NCBI RefSeq assembly: GCF_000261365.1
Contig: NZ_AJVC01000004.1
Span: 124,001 to 188,000 of the forward strand
Reading direction: 5' to 3'
DNA: 64,000 nucleotides
DNA from: Herbaspirillum sp. GW103
GTDB taxonomy: Bacteria; Pseudomonadota; Gammaproteobacteria; Burkholderiales; Burkholderiaceae_D
Each line of letters begins with the position of its first letter. Position 1 is the stretch's first letter. Shown here piece by piece: positions 33,673 through 44,414 of the stretch. The position numbers and the translations under genes are program-made. The notes beneath the pieces were generated by a model, which did not search any database, was not told where the DNA came from, and saw only the letters and a program-made list of their open reading frames with translations.

Positions 33673-34269
33673 ATGAAATCGATTTGCGTATATTGCGGCT
33701 CTTCTCCCGGTGCATCCCCGGCCTATGCCGAGGCGGCGCGCAAGCTGGCGCAGGAGATGGTAAAGAACAACATCGCCCTGGTGTATGGCGGCGGCAATGT
33801 GGGGCTCATGGGCATCATCGCCAGTGAAGTCATGAAGCTGGGCGGCGAAGCCACCGGCGTCATCCCCAAAGCCTTGCTGGACAAGGAACTGGGCCACGAC
33901 GGCCTGACCCGCCTGCACATCGTCAAGGACATGCACGAGCGCAAGGCCATGATGGCCGAGCTGGCCGATGGTTTCGTGGCCATGCCGGGCGGCATGGGCA
34001 CCCTGGAGGAACTGTTCGAGGTGCTGACCTGGGCCCAGCTGGGCTTCCACTACAAGCCGATCTGCCTGTACAACGTGGACGGCTTCTACAACAACCTGAT
34101 CGCCTTCGTCGACCATCTGGTCTCGCAGCGCTTCGTCAGCAGCGACCAGTCCGGGCTGATGATGCACGAAGCCGATCCGGCCAGGTTGATCGAACGCTTC
34201 CAGAACTTCAAGCCGACCTACAAGACCAAGTGGGCCGACCGCGAGGCAGTGGCCAATCTGGTGCCCTGA
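33673..34269 (+). CDS. LOG-family cytokinin riboside 5'-monophosphate phosphoribohydrolase-like protein
   Basis: The 198-residue protein matches the LOG family (Rossmann fold). These enzymes remove ribose-phosphate from cytokinin nucleotides or, in bacteria, from AMP and related nucleotides. The signature PGGMGTLEE (PGGxGTxxE, about residues 107-115) and the N-terminal SICVYCGSSPG are present. The start at 33673 has an AGAGGA ribosome-binding site at good spacing. In a plant-associated organism a role in cytokinin release is possible, but the fold alone does not separate that from nucleotide salvage. A terminator lies 45 bp downstream. Confidence 0.92.
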   Translation: MKSICVYCGSSPGASPAYAEAARKLAQEMVKNNIALVYGGGNVGLMGIIASEVMKLGGEATGVIPKALLDKELGHDGLTRLHIVKDMHERKAMMAELADGFVAMPGGMGTLEELFEVLTWAQLGFHYKPICLYNVDGFYNNLIAFVDHLVSQRFVSSDQSGLMMHEADPARLIERFQNFKPTYKTKWADREAVANLVP

Positions 34270-34313
34270 CACCGGTTTTTTGCAAAATCGTTCATCTGGC
34301 AGCACCAAGAACA

Positions 34314-34352
34314 ACGCCCGTCCCTCTTGCGAGGCGACGGGCGTGTTTTTTT
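34314..34352 (+). terminator. Rho-independent terminator after the LOG gene
   Basis: ACGCCCGTC (34314-34322) pairs with GACGGGCGT (34336-34344); the loop has a small inner CCTC/GAGG stem. A T-run follows at 34346-34352. Confidence 0.92.
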
Positions 34353-34394
34353 CTTCACTTCGGCCTGGAACCGCCGTCCTGGCGGGCTTGGGCC

Positions 34395-35636
34395 TCAGCC
34401 TGCCAGCGCCTGGCGGAAATCCTCGACCAGGTCATCGGTATCCTCCAGCCCCACCGAGACGCGGATGAGTGACTCGGCGATGCCCATGCTGGCGCGGCGC
34501 TCGGCGCCCATCTCGTAGAAGATGGTGTGCGCCACCGGGATCACCAGAGTACGGGTATCGCCCAGATTGCTGGCGGCCACGGCCAGGTTCAGGCGGTTGA
34601 GGTAGTCGAAGCAGTCAATGCTGTCCTTCAGTTCAAAGGACATGAGACTGCCGAAGGAACGGAACAGCGCCTTGCTCAAGGCATGCTGCGGATGCGATTC
34701 CAGCCCCGGATAGTGGACCGCTGCCACGCGCGGATCGGCTTCCAGCATCTGCGCCAGCGCCAGCGCATTCCTGCATTCGCGTTCCTGGCGCAGGGCCATG
34801 GTCTCGGCGCCCACCGCGATGTGGTGCGCCGCTTCCGGGCCCAGCGTGCCACCGAAGTCGCGCAGGCCCTTGGCGCGGATCTGCGCCATGCCCCATTGCG
34901 GGGCCGGGTTCTTCTTGTAGCTGTCGGCGATGTGCGGGTAGCGGGTCCAGTCGTATTCACCGGTATCGGTCAGAGCCCCGCCCAGCGCATTGCCGTGACC
35001 GCCGATGGACTTGGTCAGCGAATTGACCACCAGCCCGGCACCGACCGTCTTGGGGCGGAACAGATAGGGCGAGGTCATGGTGTTGTCCACCACGTAGAGG
35101 ATACCGCGCTCGCGGCACAGCTCGCCGATGCGCTGCAAATCGGCCACCTGGGTGCGCGGGTTGGCGATGGTTTCCACGAAGACCAGGCGGGTCTGGGGCG
35201 TGATGGCCGCTTCCACGTTCTTCACATCGGTGGCATCGACCATCGAGACCTTGGCGCCTTGCGCGGCCACCGTCATCCACAGGCTATTGGTATTGCCGAA
35301 CAGGAAGGCCGAGGACACCACATGATCGCCCTCGCGCAGCAAGCCCTGGACGATGGCGCCAATGGCGGCCATGCCGGTGGCAAAGCAGATGGTGGACTTG
35401 CCGTCTTCCATCTTGGTGATCTTGTCTTCCAGCGCCGACACCGTGGGGTTGCCCTGGCGGCCATAGCGATAGCCCGACTGCTTGCCCTGGAACACTTCGG
35501 CCAGCTGGCGCGCATCTTCATAACCGAAGGTCACGGAAGTGTGGATGGGCTTGTGCAGGGAGCCGTGCTCGATGCCCTTCTGGCGGTCGCTGTGGAGGAT
35601 GGTGGTGGTGAAGCCGTAGGTCTTTTTATCGTTCAT
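34395..35636 (-). CDS. PLP-dependent sulfur-amino-acid enzyme of the cystathionine gamma-synthase family
   Basis: The 413-residue aminotransferase-fold enzyme belongs to the Cys/Met metabolism PLP family (cystathionine gamma-synthase, beta- or gamma-lyase, O-succinyl/acetylhomoserine sulfhydrylase). Visible features are the substrate-binding SGYRYGRQGNPT (about residues 57-68), FATGMAAIGA, VVDNTMTSPYLF with the PLP-interacting Asp, and VNSLTKSIGGHGN with the Schiff-base Lys. The start MNDKKTYGFTTTILHSD at 35636 is that of a broadly annotated cystathionine gamma-synthase subgroup, so the exact reaction is not settled. It lies downstream of purF, where many Burkholderiales carry a homoserine sulfhydrylase gene (metZ). 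Confidence 0.82.
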   Translation of the reverse strand: MNDKKTYGFTTTILHSDRQKGIEHGSLHKPIHTSVTFGYEDARQLAEVFQGKQSGYRYGRQGNPTVSALEDKITKMEDGKSTICFATGMAAIGAIVQGLLREGDHVVSSAFLFGNTNSLWMTVAAQGAKVSMVDATDVKNVEAAITPQTRLVFVETIANPRTQVADLQRIGELCRERGILYVVDNTMTSPYLFRPKTVGAGLVVNSLTKSIGGHGNALGGALTDTGEYDWTRYPHIADSYKKNPAPQWGMAQIRAKGLRDFGGTLGPEAAHHIAVGAETMALRQERECRNALALAQMLEADPRVAAVHYPGLESHPQHALSKALFRSFGSLMSFELKDSIDCFDYLNRLNLAVAASNLGDTRTLVIPVAHTIFYEMGAERRASMGIAESLIRVSVGLEDTDDLVEDFRQALAG

Positions 35637-35739
35637 CGCGTGATCGGGAAAGCAGAAGTGAGGGGCAAGGCCGGCGCGCGGCCAAAGGCAAAATGATAAG
35701 CCAGATTCCCGTCGGTCGGGTTGTCGAGCAGATCCATGC

Positions 35740-35774
35740 AAAACGCCGGTGCCGCCAAAGCGGCCACCGGCGTT
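35740..35774 (-). terminator. Terminator after purF
   Basis: AACGCCGGTG (35742-35751) pairs with CACCGGCGTT (35765-35774) around a GC-rich inner loop. On minus it is followed by a short T-run (TTTTG). It lies 30-65 bp past the purF stop and before the PLP-enzyme gene. Confidence 0.7.
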
Positions 35775-35804
35775 CTGGTCCAGCCTGGAGTCAGGCGGCG
35801 AAGA

Positions 35805-37325
35805 TCAGTCCACGCGCGCCAGGTTCAGGTTCAACTGCGAACGCACCACATCTTCCAGCGCCGGCTTGGGATTCTTGCGGGCGTATTCGATGCGGTCCAG
35901 GTATTCCTGGGTGATGTCGCCGGTGATGTAGTGACCGTCGAAGCAGGAAGCCTCGAATTGCTTGAGGGCCGGGTTGGCGTCGGAGATGGCGCGCTTCAAG
36001 GCTTCCACATCCTGGTAGACCAGGGCGTCGGCGGTGATTTCGCGGCAGACTTCTTCGTCGCTGCGACCGAAGGCGATCAGCTCGTCACGGGTAGGCATGT
36101 CGATGCCGTAGACGTTGGGATACTTCACCGGCGGTGCAGCCGACGCGAAGATCACGTTCTTGGCACCCGACTCGCGGGCCATCTGCACGATTTCACGGCT
36201 GGTGGTGCCACGCACGATGGAATCATCCACCAGCAGCACGTTCTTGCCCTTGAATTCGCTGCCGATGGCATTGAGCTTCTGGCGTACCGACTTCTTGCGC
36301 AGCGCCTGGCCCGGCATGATGAAGGTGCGGCCGATGTAGCGGTTCTTGATGAAGCCTTCGCGGTACTCGATGCCCAGCTTCAACGCCAGTTCCATGGCCG
36401 CCGGACGCGAGGAATCGGGAATCGGCATGACCACGTCGATCTCGCCATGCTTGAACTGGCTACGGATCTTGTCGGCCAGGAACTCGCCCATCTTCAGACG
36501 GGTGGCGTAGACCGAGGCGCCATCGATGATGGAGTCCGGACGGGCCAGATAGACGTATTCGAAGGCGCAGGGGTTTAGCGTCGGGTTCTCGGCGCATTGC
36601 TGGTTGTACAGCTTGCCGTCGTTGTCGATGAAGATCGCTTCACCCGGGTTGACGTCGCGCAGGAAGCGGAAGCCCATGCCTTCCAGGGCCACCGATTCGC
36701 TGGCCATCATGTATTCGATGCCCTTGTCGCTCTCGTTGAAGCCCAGGCACATCGGACGGATGCCGTACGGATCGCGGAAGCCCAGGAGACCATAACCGGC
36801 GATCTGCGCCACCACGGCGTAGGAGCCGCGCACACGCTTGTGCACCATGGCCACGGCCTTGAAGAGCGCCGCCGGATCGAGCGAGTAGCCGGTGGTGGCT
36901 TGCTGGATCTCGTGGGCCAGCACGTTCAACAGCACTTCGGTATCGGAATCAGTGTTGATGTGGCGGCGATCGTTCTTGAACATCTCGATCTTCAACTGTT
37001 CCGCATTGGTCAGGTTGCCGTTGTGCGCCAGGATGATGCCGAAGGGGGCATTGACGTAGAAGGGCTGCGCTTCTTCTTCCGAGGACGAGCTGCCTGCGGT
37101 CGGATAGCGCACCTGGCCGATGCCGGTGTTGCCGGGCAGCGAGCGCATGTTGCGGGTACGGAACACGTCGCGCACCAGGCCATTGGCCTTGTGCATCGAG
37201 AAACCGTTGCTGTGGTTGGTTGCGATCCCCGCCGCATCCTGACCGCGGTGCTGCAGCAGCAGCAGCGCGTCATACAGCATCTGGTTGACGGGACTATGAG
37301 AGACGATACCGACGATGCCACACAT
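35805..37325 (-). CDS. purF: Amidophosphoribosyltransferase
   Basis: The 506-residue enzyme makes 5-phosphoribosylamine from PRPP and glutamine, the first step of purine synthesis. The N-terminal Cys2 (MCGIVGIVSH) is the glutaminase nucleophile and LLLQHRGQDAAGI follows. The C-terminal phosphoribosyltransferase domain has the PRPP loop VLLVDDSIVRGTTSREIV (about residues 362-379). The length equals E. coli PurF (505). It follows cvpA by 91 bp in the order cvpA-purF, also seen in E. coli. Confidence 0.97.
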   Translation of the reverse strand: MCGIVGIVSHSPVNQMLYDALLLLQHRGQDAAGIATNHSNGFSMHKANGLVRDVFRTRNMRSLPGNTGIGQVRYPTAGSSSSEEEAQPFYVNAPFGIILAHNGNLTNAEQLKIEMFKNDRRHINTDSDTEVLLNVLAHEIQQATTGYSLDPAALFKAVAMVHKRVRGSYAVVAQIAGYGLLGFRDPYGIRPMCLGFNESDKGIEYMMASESVALEGMGFRFLRDVNPGEAIFIDNDGKLYNQQCAENPTLNPCAFEYVYLARPDSIIDGASVYATRLKMGEFLADKIRSQFKHGEIDVVMPIPDSSRPAAMELALKLGIEYREGFIKNRYIGRTFIMPGQALRKKSVRQKLNAIGSEFKGKNVLLVDDSIVRGTTSREIVQMARESGAKNVIFASAAPPVKYPNVYGIDMPTRDELIAFGRSDEEVCREITADALVYQDVEALKRAISDANPALKQFEASCFDGHYITGDITQEYLDRIEYARKNPKPALEDVVRSQLNLNLARVD

Positions 37326-37416
37326 GGTGGACTCCTAACGAAAAACGAAAACGAAAATGAACCACGACTGCAACCCGGTCCAAACGATCTGATGCGCTCC
37401 GCCACGGAGCCTGTTG

Positions 37417-37917
37417 TCAGACCGGGGTGGAAAAACTCACATGCTCGGCCAGCTTGCCCGGCAGGTAGGGCAGCACCGCTTCGGCGGCCTGCTCGACCCA
37501 GGGACTGAAACGCGCCTGCTTCCAGAAATCCTGTTGCGGAATGGCCGTGGTACCGCACAGCAAGGCCACCGCCACCACCAGCAATACCCCGCGCGCCACG
37601 CCAAACACACTGCCCAGCGTGCGGTCCACGAAACCCAGACCGGTCGCCTTGACCAGTTCGCCCAGCGTCTTGGCCACCAGCGCCATCAACAGGCGCGTAC
37701 CGATGAACAGCGCAATGAAGGCCACGATGAGCCGCGTCAGTTCACCCGGCACCACGTCCGGCAACATCGCCGAGAGCGCCTCGCCATAAGTATTGGCCAC
37801 CACCAGCGCCACGATCCAGCCGGCCAGGGACAAAACTTCACGCACCAGTCCGCGCAGGGTGCCGATGATCACTGAACAAACAAGGATCAGCAGCACCAGG
37901 TAGTCAAATATCGTCAC
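37417..37917 (-). CDS. cvpA: CvpA-family membrane protein
   Basis: The 166-residue protein has four predicted transmembrane helices and the family N-terminus TIFDYLVLLILVCSVIIG followed by GLVREVLSLAGWIVA. E. coli CvpA is needed for colicin V production and affects envelope stress tolerance; the molecular role is unclear. The start codon is GTG at 37917, as no ATG fits the family N-terminus. It lies between dedD (34-bp gap) and purF (91-bp gap) on the same strand. Confidence 0.92.
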   Translation of the reverse strand: MTIFDYLVLLILVCSVIIGTLRGLVREVLSLAGWIVALVVANTYGEALSAMLPDVVPGELTRLIVAFIALFIGTRLLMALVAKTLGELVKATGLGFVDRTLGSVFGVARGVLLVVAVALLCGTTAIPQQDFWKQARFSPWVEQAAEAVLPYLPGKLAEHVSFSTPV

Positions 37918-37951
37918 GATGACAACAATATGCGGCTATTTGTAGCCAAAT

Positions 37952-38923
37952 TCAAGCAGGAATAATGGTGGCATTCAGGCCCAGCTTCTTGATTCGGCCG
38001 CCCATGCGTTCGGCTTCCTCGCGGCTGGAGAAGGGGCCCACGCGAATGCGCGTACGCTCACCGGCCTGGGTTGCAATCTTCTGCGTATACGAACGGATAC
38101 CGGCTGCACTCAACTTGTTGCGCAATTCACTGACCTTGTCCTGGGTGGCCAGCGCGGCCACCTGGATGACGAACTTGCCACCGGCTGCGGCCGGTTTCTT
38201 TTCCGCCGGGGGCGCTGCCGCGCTGCTGCCGGACTTGCCTTCCAGGATCGCCAGCGCGCGCGCCGCATCGTCGTCGGCGGCATGGGGCGTGGCCTTGGGC
38301 TTGGCGACTTCCTTCTTCGGTTCTTCCTTGTGCTCGGCTGAGGCCGGCTTCTTTTCCTCGGCCTTGGGGGGCGCCTTTTCAACGGGCTTCTCGACCGGCT
38401 TTTCTACCGGCTTTTCAACTGGCTTTTCTGCCTGCTTGTCCTCCTGCCTGGGCGCGACTGCCGCCACCGGCGGGCTGGCGGGCTCGGGCGCGATGCTGGA
38501 GGGCTCGACGATCTCTTCCTTCTGGTCCAGCGACGCCTGCTTGGCATCACCCGTGCCAGGCTGGGCCGCCGCGGGGGCCGGCTGGTCCTTGGAGGGGATC
38601 TGGATGGCAATGTCGTCGTTCAAGGGCTTGGGCTCGGAATCGAGGATCATCGGCAACACGATCACCACCGCCAGCGCCAGCGCGACGGCCCCGATCAGGC
38701 GGCGCCGGGCGCGCTTCTTTTCCGGCAGCAGCGGGTCGGCGGCGGCATCCTTGCCGGCCTTGCTGCGACTGCTGCCGCGGGCAGAACCGGCGCTGCCATT
38801 GGCGGCGCTGCGACTGCTGCGGCTGCGGATGACGGAAGATTGCTCCTCGGAACGTGAACGGAAGGACCCTTGGTCAGCAGTAGCGTCCTGCTTGTTTTTA
38901 CGGAAAAACGAGAACAAGCCCAT
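37952..38923 (-). CDS. dedD: SPOR-domain cell-division protein DedD
   Basis: The 323-residue bitopic inner-membrane protein has an N-terminal cytoplasmic part of about 95 residues, rich in Ser/Arg. One transmembrane helix follows at about 96-113 (LIGAVALALAVVIVLPMI). A long Pro/Ala/Lys/Glu-rich periplasmic linker includes four successive PVEK units. A C-terminal SPOR domain (about residues 245-323) begins KFVIQVAALATQDKV. SPOR domains bind denuded glycan strands at the division septum. The position between folC and cvpA is that of dedD in many proteobacteria. ATG 38923 gives the family N-terminus MGLFSFFRKN. Confidence 0.92.
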   Translation of the reverse strand: MGLFSFFRKNKQDATADQGSFRSRSEEQSSVIRSRSSRSAANGSAGSARGSSRSKAGKDAAADPLLPEKKRARRRLIGAVALALAVVIVLPMILDSEPKPLNDDIAIQIPSKDQPAPAAAQPGTGDAKQASLDQKEEIVEPSSIAPEPASPPVAAVAPRQEDKQAEKPVEKPVEKPVEKPVEKAPPKAEEKKPASAEHKEEPKKEVAKPKATPHAADDDAARALAILEGKSGSSAAAPPAEKKPAAAGGKFVIQVAALATQDKVSELRNKLSAAGIRSYTQKIATQAGERTRIRVGPFSSREEAERMGGRIKKLGLNATIIPA

Positions 38924-39028
38924 GCGGAGTCGTCTTGAATTGATCTGGAAATCGTGGAAAACCTGCGTGGCCACTCAGGTCCTGGCGCCGGCGGGCCAAG
39001 CGTGGCCGGCTCCGGAACGCCGTCGGGA

Positions 39029-40342
39029 TCAGTGCAGACCGGGGCGGCGCGCCTGCATGACGCCGGCTACAGTCAGGAAGGACCCGAAAACCACAATTCT
39101 ATCATTCTCCCCTGCTCTGCTTAACGCATTTGCATACGCCTCGGCCGGAGTAGTGAAGGTTTCTACGCTGCGCGCCGCGTCCCGCCTGAATTCCGGCTGC
39201 ACGCCGGCCCCCAGCAGGGCCTCCTTGAGCTGTTGCGCGCTGGCCGCGCGCGGCAGAGGCAGATTGGTCACGCACCAGTGGTCAATCTTGTCCTTGAGGT
39301 GGCTGATGACGCCTTCAATATCCTTGTCCAGCATGGAACCGAACACCGCATAGGTATAGGGATGGAAGCCCATGTTGTCCAGATTCTGCGCCAGCGTGGC
39401 AGCGGCATGCGGATTGTGCGCCACGTCCAGGATCACCAGCGGCTGGCCCGGCAGTACCTGGAAGCGGCCCGGCAGTTCCACCGTGGCCAGGCCGGTACGC
39501 ACTTCCTGGGCGCCCACCGGCAGCACTTCGCGCAGGGCTTCCAACGCGGCCAGGGCCGCCGAGGCATTCAATAGCTGGTTGGCGCCACGCAGGCTGGGAT
39601 AGGCCAGCGAATTGCGGCGCATGCCGCGTCCGCCATAGGCCCATTGCTGCTTGTCGCCCTGGTAGTTGAAGTCGCGCCCCATGAGCCAGAGGTCGGCACC
39701 GATCTTCTCGGCATGCGCGATCAGCGACTTGGGCGGCACCGGGTCGCCGCACACGGCCACCTTGCCGGGACGGAAGATGCCGGCTTTCTCGAAACCGATC
39801 TCTTCGCGGGTCTCGCCCAGGTATTCGGTATGGTCGATGTCGATGCTGGTGACGACGGCCACGTCGGCATCGACCACGTTGACCGCATCCAGGCGCCCGC
39901 CCAGGCCGACTTCGAGGATCACCACGTCCAGCCTGGCATCGGCCAGCAACTTCATGATGGCCAGGGTGGTGAATTCGAAATAGGTCAGCGAGATATCACC
40001 GCGCTGCGCTTCCACCGCTTCGAAGGCGGCGATCAGCTGGGCATCGCTGGCCATGTCGCCGGACAGGCGGGCACGTTCGTTGAAATGCAGGAAATGCGGC
40101 TTGATGTAGAGGCCCACGCGGTAACCGGCGCGCATCAGGATGGACTCCAGCATGGCGCAGGTGGAGCCCTTGCCATTGGTGCCGGCCACCATGATGACCG
40201 GGCAGTCGAAGCGGATGTCGAGCTTTTCCTTCACGGCTAGCACACGGTCCAGGCCCATGTCGATCTGCTTGAAGTGACGTTGTTCCAGCAGGGCCAGCCA
40301 TTCATTCAAGGTGGCGGGAGTCGGGGAGGCTTGGGAAGTCAT
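39029..40342 (-). CDS. folC: Bifunctional dihydrofolate synthase / folylpolyglutamate synthase
   Basis: The 437-residue Mur-ligase-fold enzyme adds glutamate to dihydropteroate and to folates. The P-loop VAGTNGKGSTCAMLE is at about residues 53-67. Further motifs are YFEFTTLAIM and ILEVGLGGRLDAVN. The C-terminal glutamate ligase part has VILDVAHNPHAA. ATG 40342 begins MTSQASPTPATLNEWLALLE, the usual start; the frame is open upstream without similarity. It leads folC-dedD-cvpA-purF, and a perfect 13-bp hairpin separates it from accD. Confidence 0.96.
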   Translation of the reverse strand: MTSQASPTPATLNEWLALLEQRHFKQIDMGLDRVLAVKEKLDIRFDCPVIMVAGTNGKGSTCAMLESILMRAGYRVGLYIKPHFLHFNERARLSGDMASDAQLIAAFEAVEAQRGDISLTYFEFTTLAIMKLLADARLDVVILEVGLGGRLDAVNVVDADVAVVTSIDIDHTEYLGETREEIGFEKAGIFRPGKVAVCGDPVPPKSLIAHAEKIGADLWLMGRDFNYQGDKQQWAYGGRGMRRNSLAYPSLRGANQLLNASAALAALEALREVLPVGAQEVRTGLATVELPGRFQVLPGQPLVILDVAHNPHAAATLAQNLDNMGFHPYTYAVFGSMLDKDIEGVISHLKDKIDHWCVTNLPLPRAASAQQLKEALLGAGVQPEFRRDAARSVETFTTPAEAYANALSRAGENDRIVVFGSFLTVAGVMQARRPGLH

Positions 40343-40418
40343 GGCGCGTCTCGGTCGGTGAAGCTGCTGCTCGAAAAACGGATTACGGATTACGGCTTGC
40401 GGATGTCGAAAAGACAAA

Positions 40419-40448
40419 GCCCGGATTTGCACTTCTGCAAATCCGGGC
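40419..40448 (-). terminator. Hairpin terminator after accD
   Basis: A perfect 13-bp stem, GCCCGGATTTGCA (40419-40431) / TGCAAATCCGGGC (40436-40448), with a CTTC loop. On minus it is followed by TTTGTCTTTT rather than a clean T-run. Confidence 0.8.
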
Positions 40449-40466
40449 CTGAAGTATAGCGGCTAA

Positions 40467-41336
40467 TCAGGACACCGTTTCGGCAGCCTGATTTTGCAGC
40501 AGGGCCAGCAGATGGGCGATTTCCTCACGCATCTTGCGGCGGTCGACGATCATGTCGATGGCGCCCTTGGTAACCAGGAATTCAGCCCGCTGGAAGCCTT
40601 CCGGCAACTTCTCGCGCACCGTGTTCTCGATCACGCGCGGACCGGCAAAACCGATCAGGGCACGGGGTTCGGCCATCACCACATCGCCCATGAAGGCGAA
40701 CGAAGCGGACACACCGCCCATGGTCGGGTCGGTCAGCACGCTGATGAAGGGCAGCTTCTTTTCCGACAGCTTGGTCAGCATGGCGGTGGTCTTGGCCATC
40801 TGCATCAGCGACAGCAGACCTTCCTGCATGCGGGCGCCGCCGGTGGCGGTAATGCAGATGAAGGGGACCTTCTGCTCCAGCGCCGCCTGGGCACCACGGA
40901 CAAAGCGCTCACCCACCACCGAGCCCATGGAACCGCCCATGAATTCGAACTCGAAGCAGGCCACCACGACCGGCAGGGTCATGATGGCACCGCCCATGAC
41001 CACCATGGCGTCGGTTTCGCCGGTGGATTCCATGGCGTCCTTGAGACGATCGGGGTACTTCTTGCTGTCCTTGAACTTCAGGGTGTCGACCGGCAGGGCT
41101 TCCTGGCCGATCTCATAGCGGCCGCCCTCGTCGAGCAGGGCATCCAGACGAGCACGGGCGCGGATGCGCATGTGATGGCTGCACTTGGGGCAGACATGCA
41201 GATTGGATTCCAGGTCGGTACGGTAGAGCACCGCTTCGCAGGAGGGGCACTTGACCCACAAACCTTCCGGGATGGCTTTGCGGCTGGTGGAACCGCGTTG
41301 AATCTGGGGTGGCAGCAACTTCTCGAGCCAGCTCAT
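40467..41336 (-). CDS. accD: Acetyl-CoA carboxylase carboxyltransferase subunit beta
   Basis: The 289-residue subunit forms, with AccA, the carboxyltransferase that makes malonyl-CoA for fatty-acid synthesis. The N-terminal zinc ribbon has CPSC (about residues 29-32) and CPKC (about 48-51). The crotonase-like domain includes [13 protein letters not shown] and [18 protein letters not shown] 41336 starts [10 protein letters not shown], the family N-terminus. It is separated from trpA by a terminator and so should have its own promoter in 41337-41457. Confidence 0.97.
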   Translation of the reverse strand: MSWLEKLLPPQIQRGSTSRKAIPEGLWVKCPSCEAVLYRTDLESNLHVCPKCSHHMRIRARARLDALLDEGGRYEIGQEALPVDTLKFKDSKKYPDRLKDAMESTGETDAMVVMGGAIMTLPVVVACFEFEFMGGSMGSVVGERFVRGAQAALEQKVPFICITATGGARMQEGLLSLMQMAKTTAMLTKLSEKKLPFISVLTDPTMGGVSASFAFMGDVVMAEPRALIGFAGPRVIENTVREKLPEGFQRAEFLVTKGAIDMIVDRRKMREEIAHLLALLQNQAAETVS

Positions 41337-41457
41337 AGAGACCTCATAGATTTTTCCGGTGGCGCGCATTGTACCAGAGCCCACCGGCGGCGAACGTAAA
41401 GCACGGTCATGCTTTCCGCAAGGCAAGAAAAAGTCTTCTGCCCGCTTGCGCCCTCTC

Positions 41458-41491
41458 AAAAAAACAAAGCCTCCGGACACTGCCGGAGGCT
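41458..41491 (-). terminator. Rho-independent terminator after trpA
   Basis: AGCCTCCGG (41468-41476) pairs perfectly with CCGGAGGCT (41483-41491). On minus a TTTGTTTTTTT run follows (41468-41458). Confidence 0.92.
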
Positions 41492-41535
41492 GCGCATTGC
41501 ACACCCCTGCCCTGCCGGACCGGGGTTGCAGCGGC

Positions 41536-42333
41536 TCAGGCGTCCAGCGCCTGGCGGATATCGCTGACGAAAGCCTGCACCGCGTCGCAGGCCTTGTCCT
41601 GGGGGGTGTTTTCCAGTTCGGCAATGATGCGGCTGCCGATCACGACGGCATCGGCCACGCTGCCCACGGTACGGGCGGTGGCGCCATCACGGATGCCGAA
41701 GCCCACCGCAATGGGCAGCTTCACGTGCTGGCGGATGGCCGCGATACGCTCGGCCACCTCGGCGGTGTCGATATGACCGGCACCGGTGACGCCCTTCAAC
41801 GAGACGTAGTAGCAGAAACCGCTGCTGACGGCCGCCACCTGACGGATGCGTTCTTCCGACGAGGTCGGGGCCAGCAGGAAGATCGGATCCATGCCCCTGG
41901 CCTGCATCTTTTGGGCGAATTCTTCACATTCCTCGGGCGGATAGTCCACCACGATGGTGCCATCCACGCCCGCTTCGCTGGCCGCTGCGATGAAGGCATC
42001 GACGCCAAAGCGCTCGATGGGGTTGGCATAGCCCATCAGCACGATGGGGGTGTGGCGGTTGGTCTTGCGGAATTCACGCACATAGCCCAGCACGTCGTGG
42101 GTGCTGATGCCGAATTTGAGGGCACGCTCGCAGGCGCGCTGGATCACCGGGCCTTCGGCCATGGGGTCGGAGAACGGCACGCCCAGCTCGAGGATGTCGA
42201 CACCACCGGCCACCAGTGCATGCAGCAGCGGCACGGTGAGCTCGGGGGCCGGGTCTCCGGCGGTAATGAAGGTAATGAGCGCCTTGCGCTTCTGCTGGGC
42301 CAGTTGGGAGAAGGTGGTCTGGATTCTGGACAT
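41536..42333 (-). CDS. trpA: Tryptophan synthase alpha chain
   Basis: The 265-residue TIM-barrel subunit cleaves indole-3-glycerol phosphate and channels indole to Trp[15 protein letters not shown] is at about residues 19-32. [20 protein letters not shown] contains the catalytic Glu49-type residue and the second catalytic Asp. GFGI near residue 214 binds phosphate. The length is close to E. coli TrpA (268). It is the last gene of truA-trpF-trpB-trpA, 75 bp after trpB, with a strong terminator following. Confidence 0.97.
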   Translation of the reverse strand: MSRIQTTFSQLAQQKRKALITFITAGDPAPELTVPLLHALVAGGVDILELGVPFSDPMAEGPVIQRACERALKFGISTHDVLGYVREFRKTNRHTPIVLMGYANPIERFGVDAFIAAASEAGVDGTIVVDYPPEECEEFAQKMQARGMDPIFLLAPTSSEERIRQVAAVSSGFCYYVSLKGVTGAGHIDTAEVAERIAAIRQHVKLPIAVGFGIRDGATARTVGSVADAVVIGSRIIAELENTPQDKACDAVQAFVSDIRQALDA

Positions 42334-42408
42334 GGTGATATGAAGTTTTTTGTCGAATCAGCCGGCTGGCCCCGAAGGGCCGGCCGGCACGTGCGGGCAG
42401 GCCGGGGG

Positions 42409-43668
<1,260 letters not shown>

Positions 43669-43698
43669 GGTGTTCCTCTGAAACGCTTGGGGGGTGTG

Positions 43699-44367
43699 CT
43701 ACGCGGGGGTAGCATCCGCCAGACGCACGGCCTGGATGAAGGCCGCTATCCTGGCGGCATCCTTGATGCCCTTGGCGGCTTCGACGCCACTGCTGATGTC
43801 GACCGCGTAGGGACGAACGCCGACCACCGCCTCAGTGACGTTGTGTACGCTCAAGCCACCACTCAAAACGGCCCGAGGCGCGAGTTCTTTTGGAATGAGA
43901 GACCAATCGAAAACCTTTCCGCTGCCGCCATACTCCTCGACCAGGGTGTCAAGCAGCAGTCCGGAGAACAAGGGACTGGCGGAGCGATATGCCTGCTCGT
44001 ATTCTAACAAATCCGCGGGCTGCGTCGAGCTTCCTATTCTGGCGGCACGTATGAAGGGTCTGACAACGGACTCGGCGATGGCAGCGCACTGCTCGGGCGT
44101 TTCGTCGCCATGGAATTGCAGCACCGTCAGCGGCGCCTCGGCCAGCACCTGGCGCACCTCCTCCAGGGTCGGATTGACGAACAGCCCGACGATGCTCACG
44201 AAGGGCGGCACGGCACGGGCCAGTTCGCCGGCGCGCCGCGGCGTCACGTAGCGCGGGCTCTTGGGATAGAACACCAGCCCCATGGCATCGGCGCCGGCGG
44301 CCACGGTGGCGCGCACATCTTCTTCACGGGTCAGGCCGCAGATCTTGATGCGGGTACGAAAGCTCAT
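43699..44367 (-). CDS. trpF: Phosphoribosylanthranilate isomerase
   Basis: The 222-residue stand-alone TrpF interconverts phosphoribosylanthranilate and the deoxyribulose form in tryptophan synthesis. KICGLTREED near the start contains the catalytic Cys. LQFHGDETPEQC and LDTLVEEYGGSGKVFDW contain the second catalytic Asp region, and VDISSGVE lies near the C-terminus. ATG 44367 is chosen because GAGG lies 8 nt upstream; an in-frame ATG two codons earlier is too close to that site. It lies 47 bp after truA. Confidence 0.95.
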   Translation of the reverse strand: MSFRTRIKICGLTREEDVRATVAAGADAMGLVFYPKSPRYVTPRRAGELARAVPPFVSIVGLFVNPTLEEVRQVLAEAPLTVLQFHGDETPEQCAAIAESVVRPFIRAARIGSSTQPADLLEYEQAYRSASPLFSGLLLDTLVEEYGGSGKVFDWSLIPKELAPRAVLSGGLSVHNVTEAVVGVRPYAVDISSGVEAAKGIKDAARIAAFIQAVRLADATPA

Positions 44368-44414
44368 GAACATTGCCTCATGGATGAAAACTTCGGTTGG
44401 TCTGCCTGCGCCAC

